This document shows, piece by piece, positions 54,926 to 62,042 of a stretch of 64,000 bases of DNA. The notes beneath the pieces were generated by a model. That model did no database searches. It was not told where the DNA came from and saw nothing but the letters and a program-made list of their open reading frames with translations. This stretch comes from Roseinatronobacter monicus (GTDB taxonomy: Bacteria; Pseudomonadota; Alphaproteobacteria; Rhodobacterales; Rhodobacteraceae): positions 454,001 to 518,000 of the forward strand of contig NZ_VFPT01000001.1 of the NCBI RefSeq assembly GCF_006716865.1, written 5' to 3'. Both the position numbers and the translations under genes were made by a program. Positions within the stretch are counted from its first letter, which is position 1, and every line of letters starts with the position of its first letter.

Positions 54926-55726
54926 TCAGGCGTCCTGCCACTGGGGCGCGCGCTTCTCGACAAAGGCACCAATGCCTTCTTCGGCATCGCGGGCCAACAT
55001 GTTGTCCACCATGACGGTCGAGGCGAAGTCATAGGCGGCAGACAGCGACATCTCGCGTTGTGCATAAAACGCGCGCTTGCCTGTGGACAGGGTCATACTG
55101 GATTTCGACGCGATCTTGCGGGCCATTTCAAGCGTTGTATCTTGCAAGCCGTCGGGGGCGACAGCGCGGTTTATCAAGCCGATTTCGGCGGCGCGCGCAG
55201 CCGATGTCATGTCGCCGGTCAGCAGCATTTTCATCGCGTGTTTGGCCGATACATTGCGCGACAAGGCCACCATTGGTGTGGAGCAGAACAACCCGATATG
55301 CACGCCCGGTGTGCTGAATTGCGCGGTATCTGCGGCAACCGCCAGATCACAACTGGCCACCAACTGACAGCCAGCGGCGGTGGCAATGCCTGTCACCTCG
55401 GCGATGACGGGTTTGGGGCAGCCGACAATGCCCTGCATGACGCCCGAGCATTGGGCCATGACCTTGGTGAAATAGGCGCGGCCCCGATCCGGGCCTGCGC
55501 GCCCGGCAGTCATTTCCTTCAGGTCATGACCTGCGCAGAATGCAGGGCCATTCGCGGCCAGAATGATGACGCGCACGTCTGGATTATCGCCCGCCTCTGC
55601 AAAGGCTGTGCCCAGTTCCGTCAGCATCGCCTCGGACAAGGCGTTGCGCCGCTTGGCGTCATTCAGTGTCAGACGCAGGATGCCGTCTTCGCTCAGTTCA
55701 CGCAGCAGGATATCAGTCTTTTGCAC
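54926..55726 (-). CDS. Enoyl-CoA hydratase/isomerase family protein
   Basis: Crotonase-fold enzyme of 266 residues. FCAGHDLKEMTAG near residue 63 and AGCQLVASCDLAVAADTAQF near 117 are the CoA and oxyanion motifs; the usual catalytic Glu pair of hydratases is not certain (VHIGLFCSTPMVAL region). It looks like the ECHDC3-like subgroup, whose reaction is not well defined. Between OsmC and the acyl-CoA ligase, it may act on methylthioacryloyl-CoA (DmdD role) or another CoA ester. Not a close match to DmdD as remembered. Confidence 0.85.
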   Translation of the reverse strand: MQKTDILLRELSEDGILRLTLNDAKRRNALSEAMLTELGTAFAEAGDNPDVRVIILAANGPAFCAGHDLKEMTAGRAGPDRGRAYFTKVMAQCSGVMQGIVGCPKPVIAEVTGIATAAGCQLVASCDLAVAADTAQFSTPGVHIGLFCSTPMVALSRNVSAKHAMKMLLTGDMTSAARAAEIGLINRAVAPDGLQDTTLEMARKIASKSSMTLSTGKRAFYAQREMSLSAAYDFASTVMVDNMLARDAEEGIGAFVEKRAPQWQDA

Positions 55727-55751
55727 GGGGTCAGATCCTTTTCAAAGCACT

Positions 55752-56201
55752 CTACAGTATGTTGACTTCCACACTATCAGAAAGCGTGTTCGCAATGAAG
55801 CAATAGCGATGCGCGCGGTGCTGCATTTGTGCCAATTCGGTCGGATCAAGGGTGAACCCTGTATCAAAGCGCACCACCGGATGCAGATCAATCTGCGTCA
55901 CCGCCATCTGGCCCTTGGCGTTCTTGCCCAGATGGGCCGTTGCGTGGTCGTGGTAGCTGGCCACCGGCCAGCCCGCCTTGGCGGCCAGCGCCAGAAAGGT
56001 CATCATGTGGCAGCTCGACAGGGCAGCGGCCAAGGCCTGTTCAGGGTTGGTGTGCGCGGGATCGCCGCCCCAGTCGGGGGCGGCGTCCACTTGCACATCA
56101 AAACTGCTGTTATATTGCACTGTGTGCGCGTTAGAGAATTTGCCTGTGTGCAACACAGGTCCAGCGCGCTGCCAGTGCAGATCGATCGAAAGGTCAGACA
56201 T
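55752..56201 (-). CDS. OsmC/Ohr-family peroxiredoxin-like protein
   Basis: 149 residues. OsmC features: PDWGGDPAHTNPEQALAAALSSCHMMTFLALAAKAGW, with the reactive Cys in LSSCHM. The second Cys lies in HRYCFIANTL near the C-terminus, as in OsmC-like proteins that reduce organic hydroperoxides. It sits between the dmdA-type gene (30 bases) and the hydratase gene (25 bases), so it is co-transcribed. It may protect against reactive products of methanethiol metabolism; that is inference. Confidence 0.88.
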   Translation of the reverse strand: MSDLSIDLHWQRAGPVLHTGKFSNAHTVQYNSSFDVQVDAAPDWGGDPAHTNPEQALAAALSSCHMMTFLALAAKAGWPVASYHDHATAHLGKNAKGQMAVTQIDLHPVVRFDTGFTLDPTELAQMQHRAHRYCFIANTLSDSVEVNIL

Positions 56202-56231
56202 GTTCGAGGCACCTTGTCTTGGCCGGTACGC

Positions 56232-57374
56232 TCAGGCGGCGGCAATCTTTTTGCGGGGGTCGTAGAAGGGGCGTTCTACAATGGTGGCGCGGGTCGGGCC
56301 TGAACTGGTCCAGACTTCCACCTCTGCGCCGATATTGGCGTAATCGGCATCGACCATCGCCAGCGCGATGTTCTGGCACAGGCGCGGGGAATACACCGCA
56401 GAGGTCACTTTGCCGATATCTTCGCCATCCTTGTTGATGCCCCAAAACCGCGTGTTCGGCCCCGGAAGCGGCGCGCAATCGAGAATCAGGCCAATCTGCT
56501 TGCGGCGCGGTCCTTGCTGTTGAATGCGGCGCAGCGCGGCCTTGCCGATGAAATCGGCCTCTATGTCGAGGTTCACCAGACGGTCAAGGCCCAGCTCATA
56601 CGGGTTGGTGTTGATATCTGCATCCGCATGATAGGACAGCATGCCGCCTTCGATGCGGCGGATGGACGATGTGTGACCGGGCTTCAGGCCGAATGGCATA
56701 CCCGCCACCATGATGCGTTCCCACAGCGCATCACCTTTCGCACCATCGCGCAGATAGATCTCGTAGCCTAACTCGCTTGACCAGCCCGTGCGCGATACGA
56801 TCAGCGGGATGCCGTCCAACTCGACCTCGCGCAGCCAGTAGTAGCGCAGGTCCATGATGCTGTCGCCGAACAATTCGCGCATGATCTCGCCCGATTTGGG
56901 GCCTTGCAATTGCAAGGGCGAGACATCTGGCTCGCAGATCGTGACATCAAGACCGGAATGCACCGCGACACCTTGTGCCCAGAGCAGGATGTCGCTGTCT
57001 GCCAGTGAAATCCAGAAATGGTTTTCTGCCAGACGCAGCAGGATCGGATCGTTCAGAACACCGCCCTCGGCATTGGTGATCAGGACGTATTTGCACTGCC
57101 CGACCGCCATCTTGGACAGATCGCGCGGGGTCAGCATCTGGACAAACTGCGCAGCATCCGGGCCAGTGATTTCGACCTGACGCTCCACCCCTACATCGCA
57201 CAGGATCGCATCATTCACGAGGTTCCAGAAATTCTGTTCGGGGTCGCCGAAATCGCGGGGGATATACATGTGATTGTAAACAGAAAATCCTTTGGCGCCC
57301 CAACGCACGGTGGCGTCGAAATAGGGCGATTTGCGGATCTGTGTGCCGAACCCGAAGTCATCTGCTTGCGTCAT
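56232..57374 (-). CDS. dmdA: DMSP demethylase-type protein (DmdA), GcvT family
   Basis: Folate-binding GcvT-fold enzyme, 380 residues, expected to move a methyl group from dimethylsulfoniopropionate to tetrahydrofolate, yielding MMPA. Segments shared with remembered SAR11 DmdA: FSVYNHMYIPRDFG, VERQVEITGPDAAQFVQML plus TPRDLSK, ILLRLAENHFWISLADSDI, and SRTGWSSELGYEIYL. The length is near that of DmdA (~370) and well away from multi-domain dehydrogenase fusions. Downstream OsmC, hydratase and acyl-CoA ligase genes fit DMSP use. A related GcvT-like demethylase with another substrate cannot be excluded. Start preceded by AGGGAGAG. Confidence 0.75.
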   Translation of the reverse strand: MTQADDFGFGTQIRKSPYFDATVRWGAKGFSVYNHMYIPRDFGDPEQNFWNLVNDAILCDVGVERQVEITGPDAAQFVQMLTPRDLSKMAVGQCKYVLITNAEGGVLNDPILLRLAENHFWISLADSDILLWAQGVAVHSGLDVTICEPDVSPLQLQGPKSGEIMRELFGDSIMDLRYYWLREVELDGIPLIVSRTGWSSELGYEIYLRDGAKGDALWERIMVAGMPFGLKPGHTSSIRRIEGGMLSYHADADINTNPYELGLDRLVNLDIEADFIGKAALRRIQQQGPRRKQIGLILDCAPLPGPNTRFWGINKDGEDIGKVTSAVYSPRLCQNIALAMVDADYANIGAEVEVWTSSGPTRATIVERPFYDPRKKIAAA

Positions 57375-57421
57375 GTCTCTCTCCCTTGCTTATCGGCAGC
57401 CCTACCCGCTGCACGAAGTCT

Positions 57422-57434
57422 GATCGTGACGATC
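57422..57434 (-). promoter_or_regulatory. Palindrome upstream of the dmdA-type gene
   Basis: GATCGT (57422-57427) and ACGATC (57429-57434) around a central G, 48 bases before the start codon. A regulator site, perhaps for the Lrp/AsnC protein encoded just upstream, is possible. The rest of the 162-base gap holds no certain promoter hexamers. Confidence 0.4.
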
Positions 57435-57536
57435 TTGTAGTAGAGATTGCAGGGTGTATCCGGGCTGAAGAAACGCGCGACGCAGACTGAACAGACTATT
57501 TTTTCGCCCGTTCCCAGACCGTTCAGACGGGGGCGT

Positions 57537-58028
57537 TTATTTGGCGGCCTTGCCTGTCAGTTTTGCAAGATTGGGGGGGATTGATTTGACCCTGCGCGAC
57601 GCGATGTAGGTCATGTAGCGATCCACGCCCAACTCATCTGACAGCATGGCGTCCATCACTTCCTGAAACGCGGCAAAGCTGGCGCAGACAACCCGCACAA
57701 TATAGTCAATGCCACCCCCTGTAGAGATGCACTCTGTGATTTCGTCTTGGGTTTTCACAAAGCTTTCAAAGCGGTCAAAATCCGCCTTGCGGTGATGGGT
57801 CAGCGAGACAGTGACGATGACTTCGGTAAAGTTGCAAACCTTGTCCAGCACAATGTCAGCGTGATAGCCGCGAATAAAGCCCGCCGCCTTGAGCCTGTCC
57901 AGTCGTGCCCAGCAGGGTGTTGGCGAAATATTGGCGATTTCGGCCAATCTGGTCTTGCTCAGTTGGCCATGCTGCTGAATCGCCGTGAGAATGCGAATAT
58001 CAGTTGCATCAAGGCCAAGCCTCTTCAT
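57537..58028 (-). CDS. Lrp/AsnC family transcriptional regulator
   Basis: 163 residues. An N-terminal helix-turn-helix (residues ~6-55, LDATDIRILTAIQQHGQLSKTRLAEIANISPTPCWARLDRL) is followed by an AsnC ligand-binding domain (VIVTVSLTHHRKADFDRFESF, IDYIVRVVCASFAAFQEVMD). The SPTPCW recognition helix is typical of catabolism regulators such as those next to ectoine or DMSP genes in roseobacters. It lies upstream of, and on the same strand as, the dmdA operon, 162 bases apart, and is likely to control it. Confidence 0.9.
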   Translation of the reverse strand: MKRLGLDATDIRILTAIQQHGQLSKTRLAEIANISPTPCWARLDRLKAAGFIRGYHADIVLDKVCNFTEVIVTVSLTHHRKADFDRFESFVKTQDEITECISTGGGIDYIVRVVCASFAAFQEVMDAMLSDELGVDRYMTYIASRRVKSIPPNLAKLTGKAAK

Positions 58029-58215
58029 TCGGTCGAAACTTTCATTCTGTCATTCCACCACGGCAGGCCGCAGCAAGCGGTGCCGCGCCATATGATCTGC
58101 TTCTACTGCGCATATCTAGAGATTGAGATCATTTTTGCGACCACTTTTACAACAAGCGCGTCGGTAAACCCCCATCCATGCCGGTGGCGAAGTGCAAGAA
58201 CTGGCAAACCCCCGC

Positions 58216-59142
58216 TTAACCATTCCACAACACATGGCCAAGGTCGGTCAGGTCGTATCCGCCCAAGTGTTCCGCCCGTTTGGCAAAGCTGTCGGAGCGC
58301 GCGAAACTCAGAAGGCGCTGGATATGTGGTTCAAAATAGTCGCGCCGTTTCATGGCCAGATCGAAGCTCTCATTCGTCAGCAAGGGCAGAAAGCCCAGAT
58401 GTCCTGCTGCGGCTTGCAGGCCAAGACCGCAATCCGCCTCGCCGGTTTCGATCAGCATGGCCAGATCGGCATGGGTTTCGGCGGGGCGCTCGGTGGTGGT
58501 CAGGTCCGCCATTGTCAGCCCTTCGCGCGCAAGCAGCACTTCCAGCAACCGGGTCGAGCCTGCACCTTCGGCGCGCAAGGCAAAGCGCAAGCGGCGCGTA
58601 ACGGCATCTTGCAGGCCGGTTATCCCCAAGGGATTGCGCGCCGCAGTGATCATACCTTGCACGCGCCGCGCCCAATGGATCAGGACATGGCTTGAGCTCG
58701 GCAAATGTGCTGCCGCAGCTGACAGGTTCCAGCGCCCGCTGTCAGGGTCTATCAGATGCAGGCCGGCCAGAACTGCGCGGCCTGCCGCCAGATCGTCCAG
58801 CCCCTGCGCCGATCCGCGCGCAAGCACCGCCAGCCCGCTGCCCGATTGGCGCAATGCCCATTCCAGCAACGGATCATTAGACCCTGCGTAAATGGGTGGG
58901 GCGGGCGCGATTCCGCTGGCGGGCAATTCGGTCTGCGCCTCCAGCCAGGCATCGATCAGCCGACGCGGGAAAAGCAGTTTGCCGGTGGCGCGGCTGAACG
59001 GGATCGTTTGGCGGGCGACCATTTCATAAATCGTGCGTTCCTTCACCCGCAGGTAATCCGCAACCTCAGCCGTTGTCAGCATGGGGGAGGGTGCGCGCGA
59101 CAAATCAAGGGGTGTTCCGGGCAATGCGTCCTGCGTATCCAT
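58216..59142 (-). CDS. Helix-turn-helix regulator with periplasmic-binding-protein-like domain
   Basis: 308 residues. Residues ~20-75 are a MerR/excisionase-type HTH (LTTAEVADYLRVKERTIYEMVAR). The rest is a PBP-like domain (PF12727-type), seen in NDPLLEWALRQSGSGLAVLARGS near residue 89 and the end, which is typical of oxyanion-responsive regulators. It is divergent from tupB across 84 bases, so it probably senses tungstate or molybdate directly and controls the transporter. ModE has a different DNA-binding domain and TOBE domains, which are absent here. Confidence 0.85.
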   Translation of the reverse strand: MDTQDALPGTPLDLSRAPSPMLTTAEVADYLRVKERTIYEMVARQTIPFSRATGKLLFPRRLIDAWLEAQTELPASGIAPAPPIYAGSNDPLLEWALRQSGSGLAVLARGSAQGLDDLAAGRAVLAGLHLIDPDSGRWNLSAAAAHLPSSSHVLIHWARRVQGMITAARNPLGITGLQDAVTRRLRFALRAEGAGSTRLLEVLLAREGLTMADLTTTERPAETHADLAMLIETGEADCGLGLQAAAGHLGFLPLLTNESFDLAMKRRDYFEPHIQRLLSFARSDSFAKRAEHLGGYDLTDLGHVLWNG

Positions 59143-59226
59143 GAATTTTCCTGCAAAATTTACATATTTGATTTATAATTTGTTTTCTGTTTCTTTTCTA
59201 CTTCTTTCTGCAAGGAATCCTCGTGC
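59143..59226. promoter_or_regulatory. AT-rich divergent promoter region of the tungstate-type transporter
   Basis: 84 bases, far more AT-rich than the rest of the window. It holds TATAAT at 59174-59179 with a weak CTGCAA 17 bases upstream, both oriented toward tupB. CAAAATTTACATATTTG at 59154-59170 is partly palindromic and may be the regulator's site. AAGGAATCC precedes the tupB start. Confidence 0.5.
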
Positions 59227-59922
59227 ATGGACAGCCCGTTCGCAACCGCGCTTAGCCTGATTGCCAGTGGCGATGCGGCCCTGATGCAGATCATCGGCTT
59301 GTCGTTGCAGGTCACGCTGACTGCGGTGCTGATTGCCTGCGTTGTGGGTCTGCCCTCGGGTGCCGCGCTTGCGCTTGCGCGGTTTCCGGGGCGCGGGGTG
59401 GTGATCGTGGCCTTTAACGCACTGATGGGGCTGCCGCCCGTGGTGGCGGGGTTGCTGGTGTATCTGATGCTGTCGCGCTCCGGGCCGTTCGGGTCGCTTG
59501 CGCTGCTGTTCACGCCAACGGCGATGATTATCGCCCAAACCTTGCTGATCCTGCCCATCGTGGTGTCGCTGACGCGCTCGGTGGTCGAAGACCTGTGGGC
59601 CGAATATCGAGAGCAGTTGCGCTCGTTGGGGGCAGGGCGCTTGCGGGCAGTACCGACGCTGCTGTGGGACGGGCGCGTCAGTCTGCTGACAGGTGTGCTG
59701 GCCGGTTTCGGGCGCGCCAGCGCCGAGGTGGGCGCTGTGCTGATCGTGGGCGGCAATATCGCAGGCCATACCCGGACCATGACCACCGCTATCACGCTGG
59801 AGACAGCGCGGGGGCAGCTTGGCCTTGCGGTGGCGCTGGGGATCATCCTGATGGTGCTGACCCTGACCCTGAACGCCGCTGCGTGGTGGGCAGGGCAATG
59901 GGCGCGGGAGCGGCTGGGATGA
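59227..59922 (+). CDS. tupB: Tungstate-type ABC transporter permease (TupB)
   Basis: ModB-like membrane subunit, 231 residues, ~5-6 helices. The EAA-type cytoplasmic loop around residue 120 contains EYREQLRSLGAGRLRAVPTLLWDGR; GFGRASAEVGAVLIVGGNIAGHTRTMTTAI near 160 is typical of TupB. The order here is tupB-tupC-tupA, with the binding protein last. The stop overlaps tupC by 4 bases. The N-terminus MDSPFATALSLIASGDAAL matches TupB proteins. Confidence 0.9.
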   Translation: MDSPFATALSLIASGDAALMQIIGLSLQVTLTAVLIACVVGLPSGAALALARFPGRGVVIVAFNALMGLPPVVAGLLVYLMLSRSGPFGSLALLFTPTAMIIAQTLLILPIVVSLTRSVVEDLWAEYREQLRSLGAGRLRAVPTLLWDGRVSLLTGVLAGFGRASAEVGAVLIVGGNIAGHTRTMTTAITLETARGQLGLAVALGIILMVLTLTLNAAAWWAGQWARERLG

Positions 59923-60662
59923 CGGGCGCGCGCGATCCTCTGTGCAGTGCTGATGCCCCCATTCTGCCCCTGTCGCTGAAGGGGGCCGGTTACACTGTCG
60001 CGGGCCAGACGCTTTTGCAGGACATCACCTTGCGCATTGAAGCGGGGCGCAGGTTGATCGTCATGGGCGCGAATGGCGCAGGCAAAAGCCTGTTTTTGCG
60101 CCTGTGCCACGGGCTGATTGCGCCGACAGCGGGCCATTGCGACTGGGCGAATGGTGCGGTGCGCGCGCGCGAACAGGCGATGGTGTTCCAACGACCTGTC
60201 CTGTTGCGCCGGTCCGTTGCGGCCAATCTGGAATATCCGCTGACGCTGATGGGGCTGGCACGCAAAACGCGCCGTAACAGTGTTGCGCAGACGTTGGAGC
60301 GGTTCGGGCTGAGTGCACTGGCCAATCGCCCCGCGCGGCTTTTGTCGGGCGGCGAGCAGCAGCGGCTGGCCTTGGCACGCGCATGGGCCATGCGCCCGCA
60401 AGTGCTGTTTCTGGACGAGCCATGCTCGGCACTCGACCCGTCCGCCACGCGAATTATTGAAGAGATGGTCGCGCAATTCTCAGACGACGGCATCACCATC
60501 GTCATGAGCACGCATGATCTGGGGCAGGCGCGGCGACTGGCACAGGACGTGGCCTTTCTGCATCGTGGTCGGCTGAGCGAACACCGCCCGGCCGCCGCGT
60601 TCTTCGCAGACCCCATAGCCCCAGAGGCCCGCGCCTTCCTTGCGGGCGATCTGGTCTGGTGA
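59919..60662 (+). CDS. tupC: Tungstate-type ABC transporter ATP-binding protein (TupC)
   Basis: 247 residues. Walker A GANGAGKS near residue 49, signature LSGGEQQRLALARAW and Walker B VLFLDEPCSALDPSA are intact. An H-loop (MSTHDLGQARRLAQD) follows. No TOBE domain, unlike ModC, in line with TupC. A long in-frame opening back to 59595 overlaps tupB and is ignored. Eighteen bases separate it from the tupA start. Confidence 0.9.
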   Translation: MTGARDPLCSADAPILPLSLKGAGYTVAGQTLLQDITLRIEAGRRLIVMGANGAGKSLFLRLCHGLIAPTAGHCDWANGAVRAREQAMVFQRPVLLRRSVAANLEYPLTLMGLARKTRRNSVAQTLERFGLSALANRPARLLSGGEQQRLALARAWAMRPQVLFLDEPCSALDPSATRIIEEMVAQFSDDGITIVMSTHDLGQARRLAQDVAFLHRGRLSEHRPAAAFFADPIAPEARAFLAGDLVW

Positions 60663-60679
60663 CCGGAGAGAGGCGCACC

Positions 60680-61492
60680 ATGACCCATGTTCATCGCTTC
60701 ATGCTGACCGCAACCTTTGGGTTGGCACTTCTGGCCGCGTTTCCGGCCAGCGCGCAGCAGGTCATCACCGTGGCGTCGACCACCTCGACCGAGAATTCGG
60801 GGCTGTTCGACCATATTCTGCCCTTGTTTCAGGAACAGACCGGCATAGAGGTGCGCGTCGTCGCCCAAGGCACCGGACAGGCGCTGGAGACAGGGCGCAG
60901 GGGCGATGTCGATCTTGTCTTCGTCCATGCCCGCGCGCAGGAAGAGGCCTTTGTGGCCAAGGGTTACGGCGTGCAGCGGGTTGATGTCATGTATAACGAC
61001 TTCGTTCTTGTCGGCCCCGGTGACGATCCGGCCCATCTGCGCGACGCGGACAGCGCCGCAGACGCATTCGCCGCGATTGCCGAAGCGGGTGCACCTTTCG
61101 TGTCGCGCGGCGATGACAGCGGCACACATGTCGCGGAAATGGCACTGTGGGATGCAGCCGAGGTCGCGCCGCAAGGCAGATGGTATCTGTCCATCGGGGC
61201 GGGCATGGGGGGCGCGCTGAACATGGCAGCACAATTGCCCGCCTATGTTCTGGCGGATCGGGGCACATGGCTGAGCTTTCAGAATCGCGGCGATCTGGAC
61301 ATTGTGTTTGAGGGCGACGCGGGGCTGCTCAACCCTTACGGCGTGATCCTCGTGAACCCCGCACGCCACCCGCATGTGAAAGCCACAGAGGCACAGGCCT
61401 TCATCGACTGGCTGATCTCGGACGCGGGGCAAGCGGCAATCGCCAGCTTCACGATCAACGGCGCGCAGTTGTTCTTTCCGAATGCCGACTGA
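60680..61492 (+). CDS. tupA: Tungstate-type periplasmic binding protein (TupA)
   Basis: 270 residues, ATG at 60680 after GAGAGAGG; a GTG at 60659 is a weaker start. The signal peptide ends ...LLAAFPASAQQ. The mature protein begins VITVASTTSTENSGLFDHILPLF, the TupA hallmark with TTSTxxSG for oxyanion binding. GRRGDVDLVFVHA, FVSRGDDSGTH (ligand Ser/Thr/Asp) and the C-terminal region fit TupA over ModA (ModA lacks TTSTxxSG). Tungstate against molybdate preference needs binding tests. Confidence 0.92.
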   Translation: MTHVHRFMLTATFGLALLAAFPASAQQVITVASTTSTENSGLFDHILPLFQEQTGIEVRVVAQGTGQALETGRRGDVDLVFVHARAQEEAFVAKGYGVQRVDVMYNDFVLVGPGDDPAHLRDADSAADAFAAIAEAGAPFVSRGDDSGTHVAEMALWDAAEVAPQGRWYLSIGAGMGGALNMAAQLPAYVLADRGTWLSFQNRGDLDIVFEGDAGLLNPYGVILVNPARHPHVKATEAQAFIDWLISDAGQAAIASFTINGAQLFFPNAD

Positions 61493-61495
61493 AAA

Positions 61496-61522
61496 GGGCC
61501 TGAGGGTGTTTCCCTCAGGCCC
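61496..61522 (+). terminator. Perfect hairpin after tupA
   Basis: GGGCCTGAGGG (61496-61506) and CCCTCAGGCCC (61512-61522), loop TGTTT, 11 perfect pairs. It starts 3 bases after the stop. No T-run, but the strength suggests the end of the tupBCA transcript. It lies between converging transcripts of tupA and the nrdJ side. Confidence 0.7.
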
Positions 61523-61567
61523 GTCTCACTCGTACTTCTGCTCTGGACAGAGTTTCCCAATGTCAGG

Positions 61568-61645
61568 TCAGCTACACCCGCTCGTGCCGCCGCAGGTGTT
61601 ACACTTCATGCAGGTGCCGTTGCGTGCCAGCGTGTAGTTGCCACA
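61568..61645 (-). pseudogene. Orphan copy of the nrdJ 3' end (C-terminal Cys-rich tail)
   Basis: 78 bases that match 62043-62120, the end of nrdJ, at 72 of 78 positions. Reading on the minus strand gives [15 protein letters not shown], then [10 protein letters not shown] and a stop. Of the six differences, three are synonymous, one changes the stop (TGA for TAA) and two lie in a single Val/Ala codon. No start or upstream nrdJ sequence is attached; homology fades at about 61646. It looks like the tail of a different nrdJ allele left behind by an insertion or recombination. See the finding at this place. Confidence 0.85.
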
Positions 61646-61669
61646 TGCGATGCCGAGGCCGAAAGCGTT

Positions 61670-61688
61670 CAATAGTGGGTCACTATTG
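61670..61688. repeat. Small perfect hairpin at the edge of the inserted segment
   Basis: CAATAGTG (61670-61677) and CACTATTG (61681-61688) around GGT, 8 perfect pairs. It spans the stop codon of the 112-codon gene (61683-61685) and lies 24 bases from the orphan nrdJ tail. It could be a terminator stem without a T-run, or a recombination-site hairpin. Confidence 0.55.
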
Positions 61689-62021
61689 TGTAAGTCCTAT
61701 TAGCGCAACCGCGAGCACGGCCCAATCGAGAAATGCTTGTTGTGCCAACCACTGCCCGAGCTTTGTGCCCCTTAATACGTTTACACGTTCATCTGGGGAG
61801 GCCGCGGCGACTGCGTTTGCGGCCGCTACCAAATCGTTTTCCTCTGCGTCTTGCAAGACTGGGAATTGGATCAAAATCGGATCAATGTCCCAAGTTGCTT
61901 TGTTTCCTGTTGCGGTCAGGTTTTCGACCCCTTCGAAGTCATATGCAATGTCGGCATTGTGGACATGGTTTCCCGACACGAGAACACTTTGACTGTTGCG
62001 AACAACTATTCCTTTACGCAT
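61683..62021 (-). CDS. Unknown 112-residue protein with beta-helix-like start, in a low-GC insert behind nrdJ
   Basis: Begins 21 bases after the nrdJ stop. Residues 1-40 (GIVVRNSQSVLVSGNHVHNA, then DIAYDFEGVENLTATGN) read like two or three turns of a right-handed parallel beta-helix. Residues ~40-85 are acidic and polar, and the end, LAQQAFLDWAVLAVALIGLTQ, is hydrophobic. GC is about 50% by eye, clearly below its neighbours. A beta-helix start without a preceding domain suggests a truncated protein or a small cargo gene. The only upstream site is weak (TATAGG just before ATG). Function unknown; whether it is expressed is open. Confidence 0.6.
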   Translation of the reverse strand: MRKGIVVRNSQSVLVSGNHVHNADIAYDFEGVENLTATGNKATWDIDPILIQFPVLQDAEENDLVAAANAVAAASPDERVNVLRGTKLGQWLAQQAFLDWAVLAVALIGLTQ

Positions 62022-62042
62022 CCTATAATTCTTTTCAATATG

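Noticed and set aside
57480..57540. Intrinsic terminator behind the Lrp/AsnC gene
   Set aside because: A C-rich stem can be drawn, but on the transcribed strand it is followed by A residues and not U, so the support is too weak.
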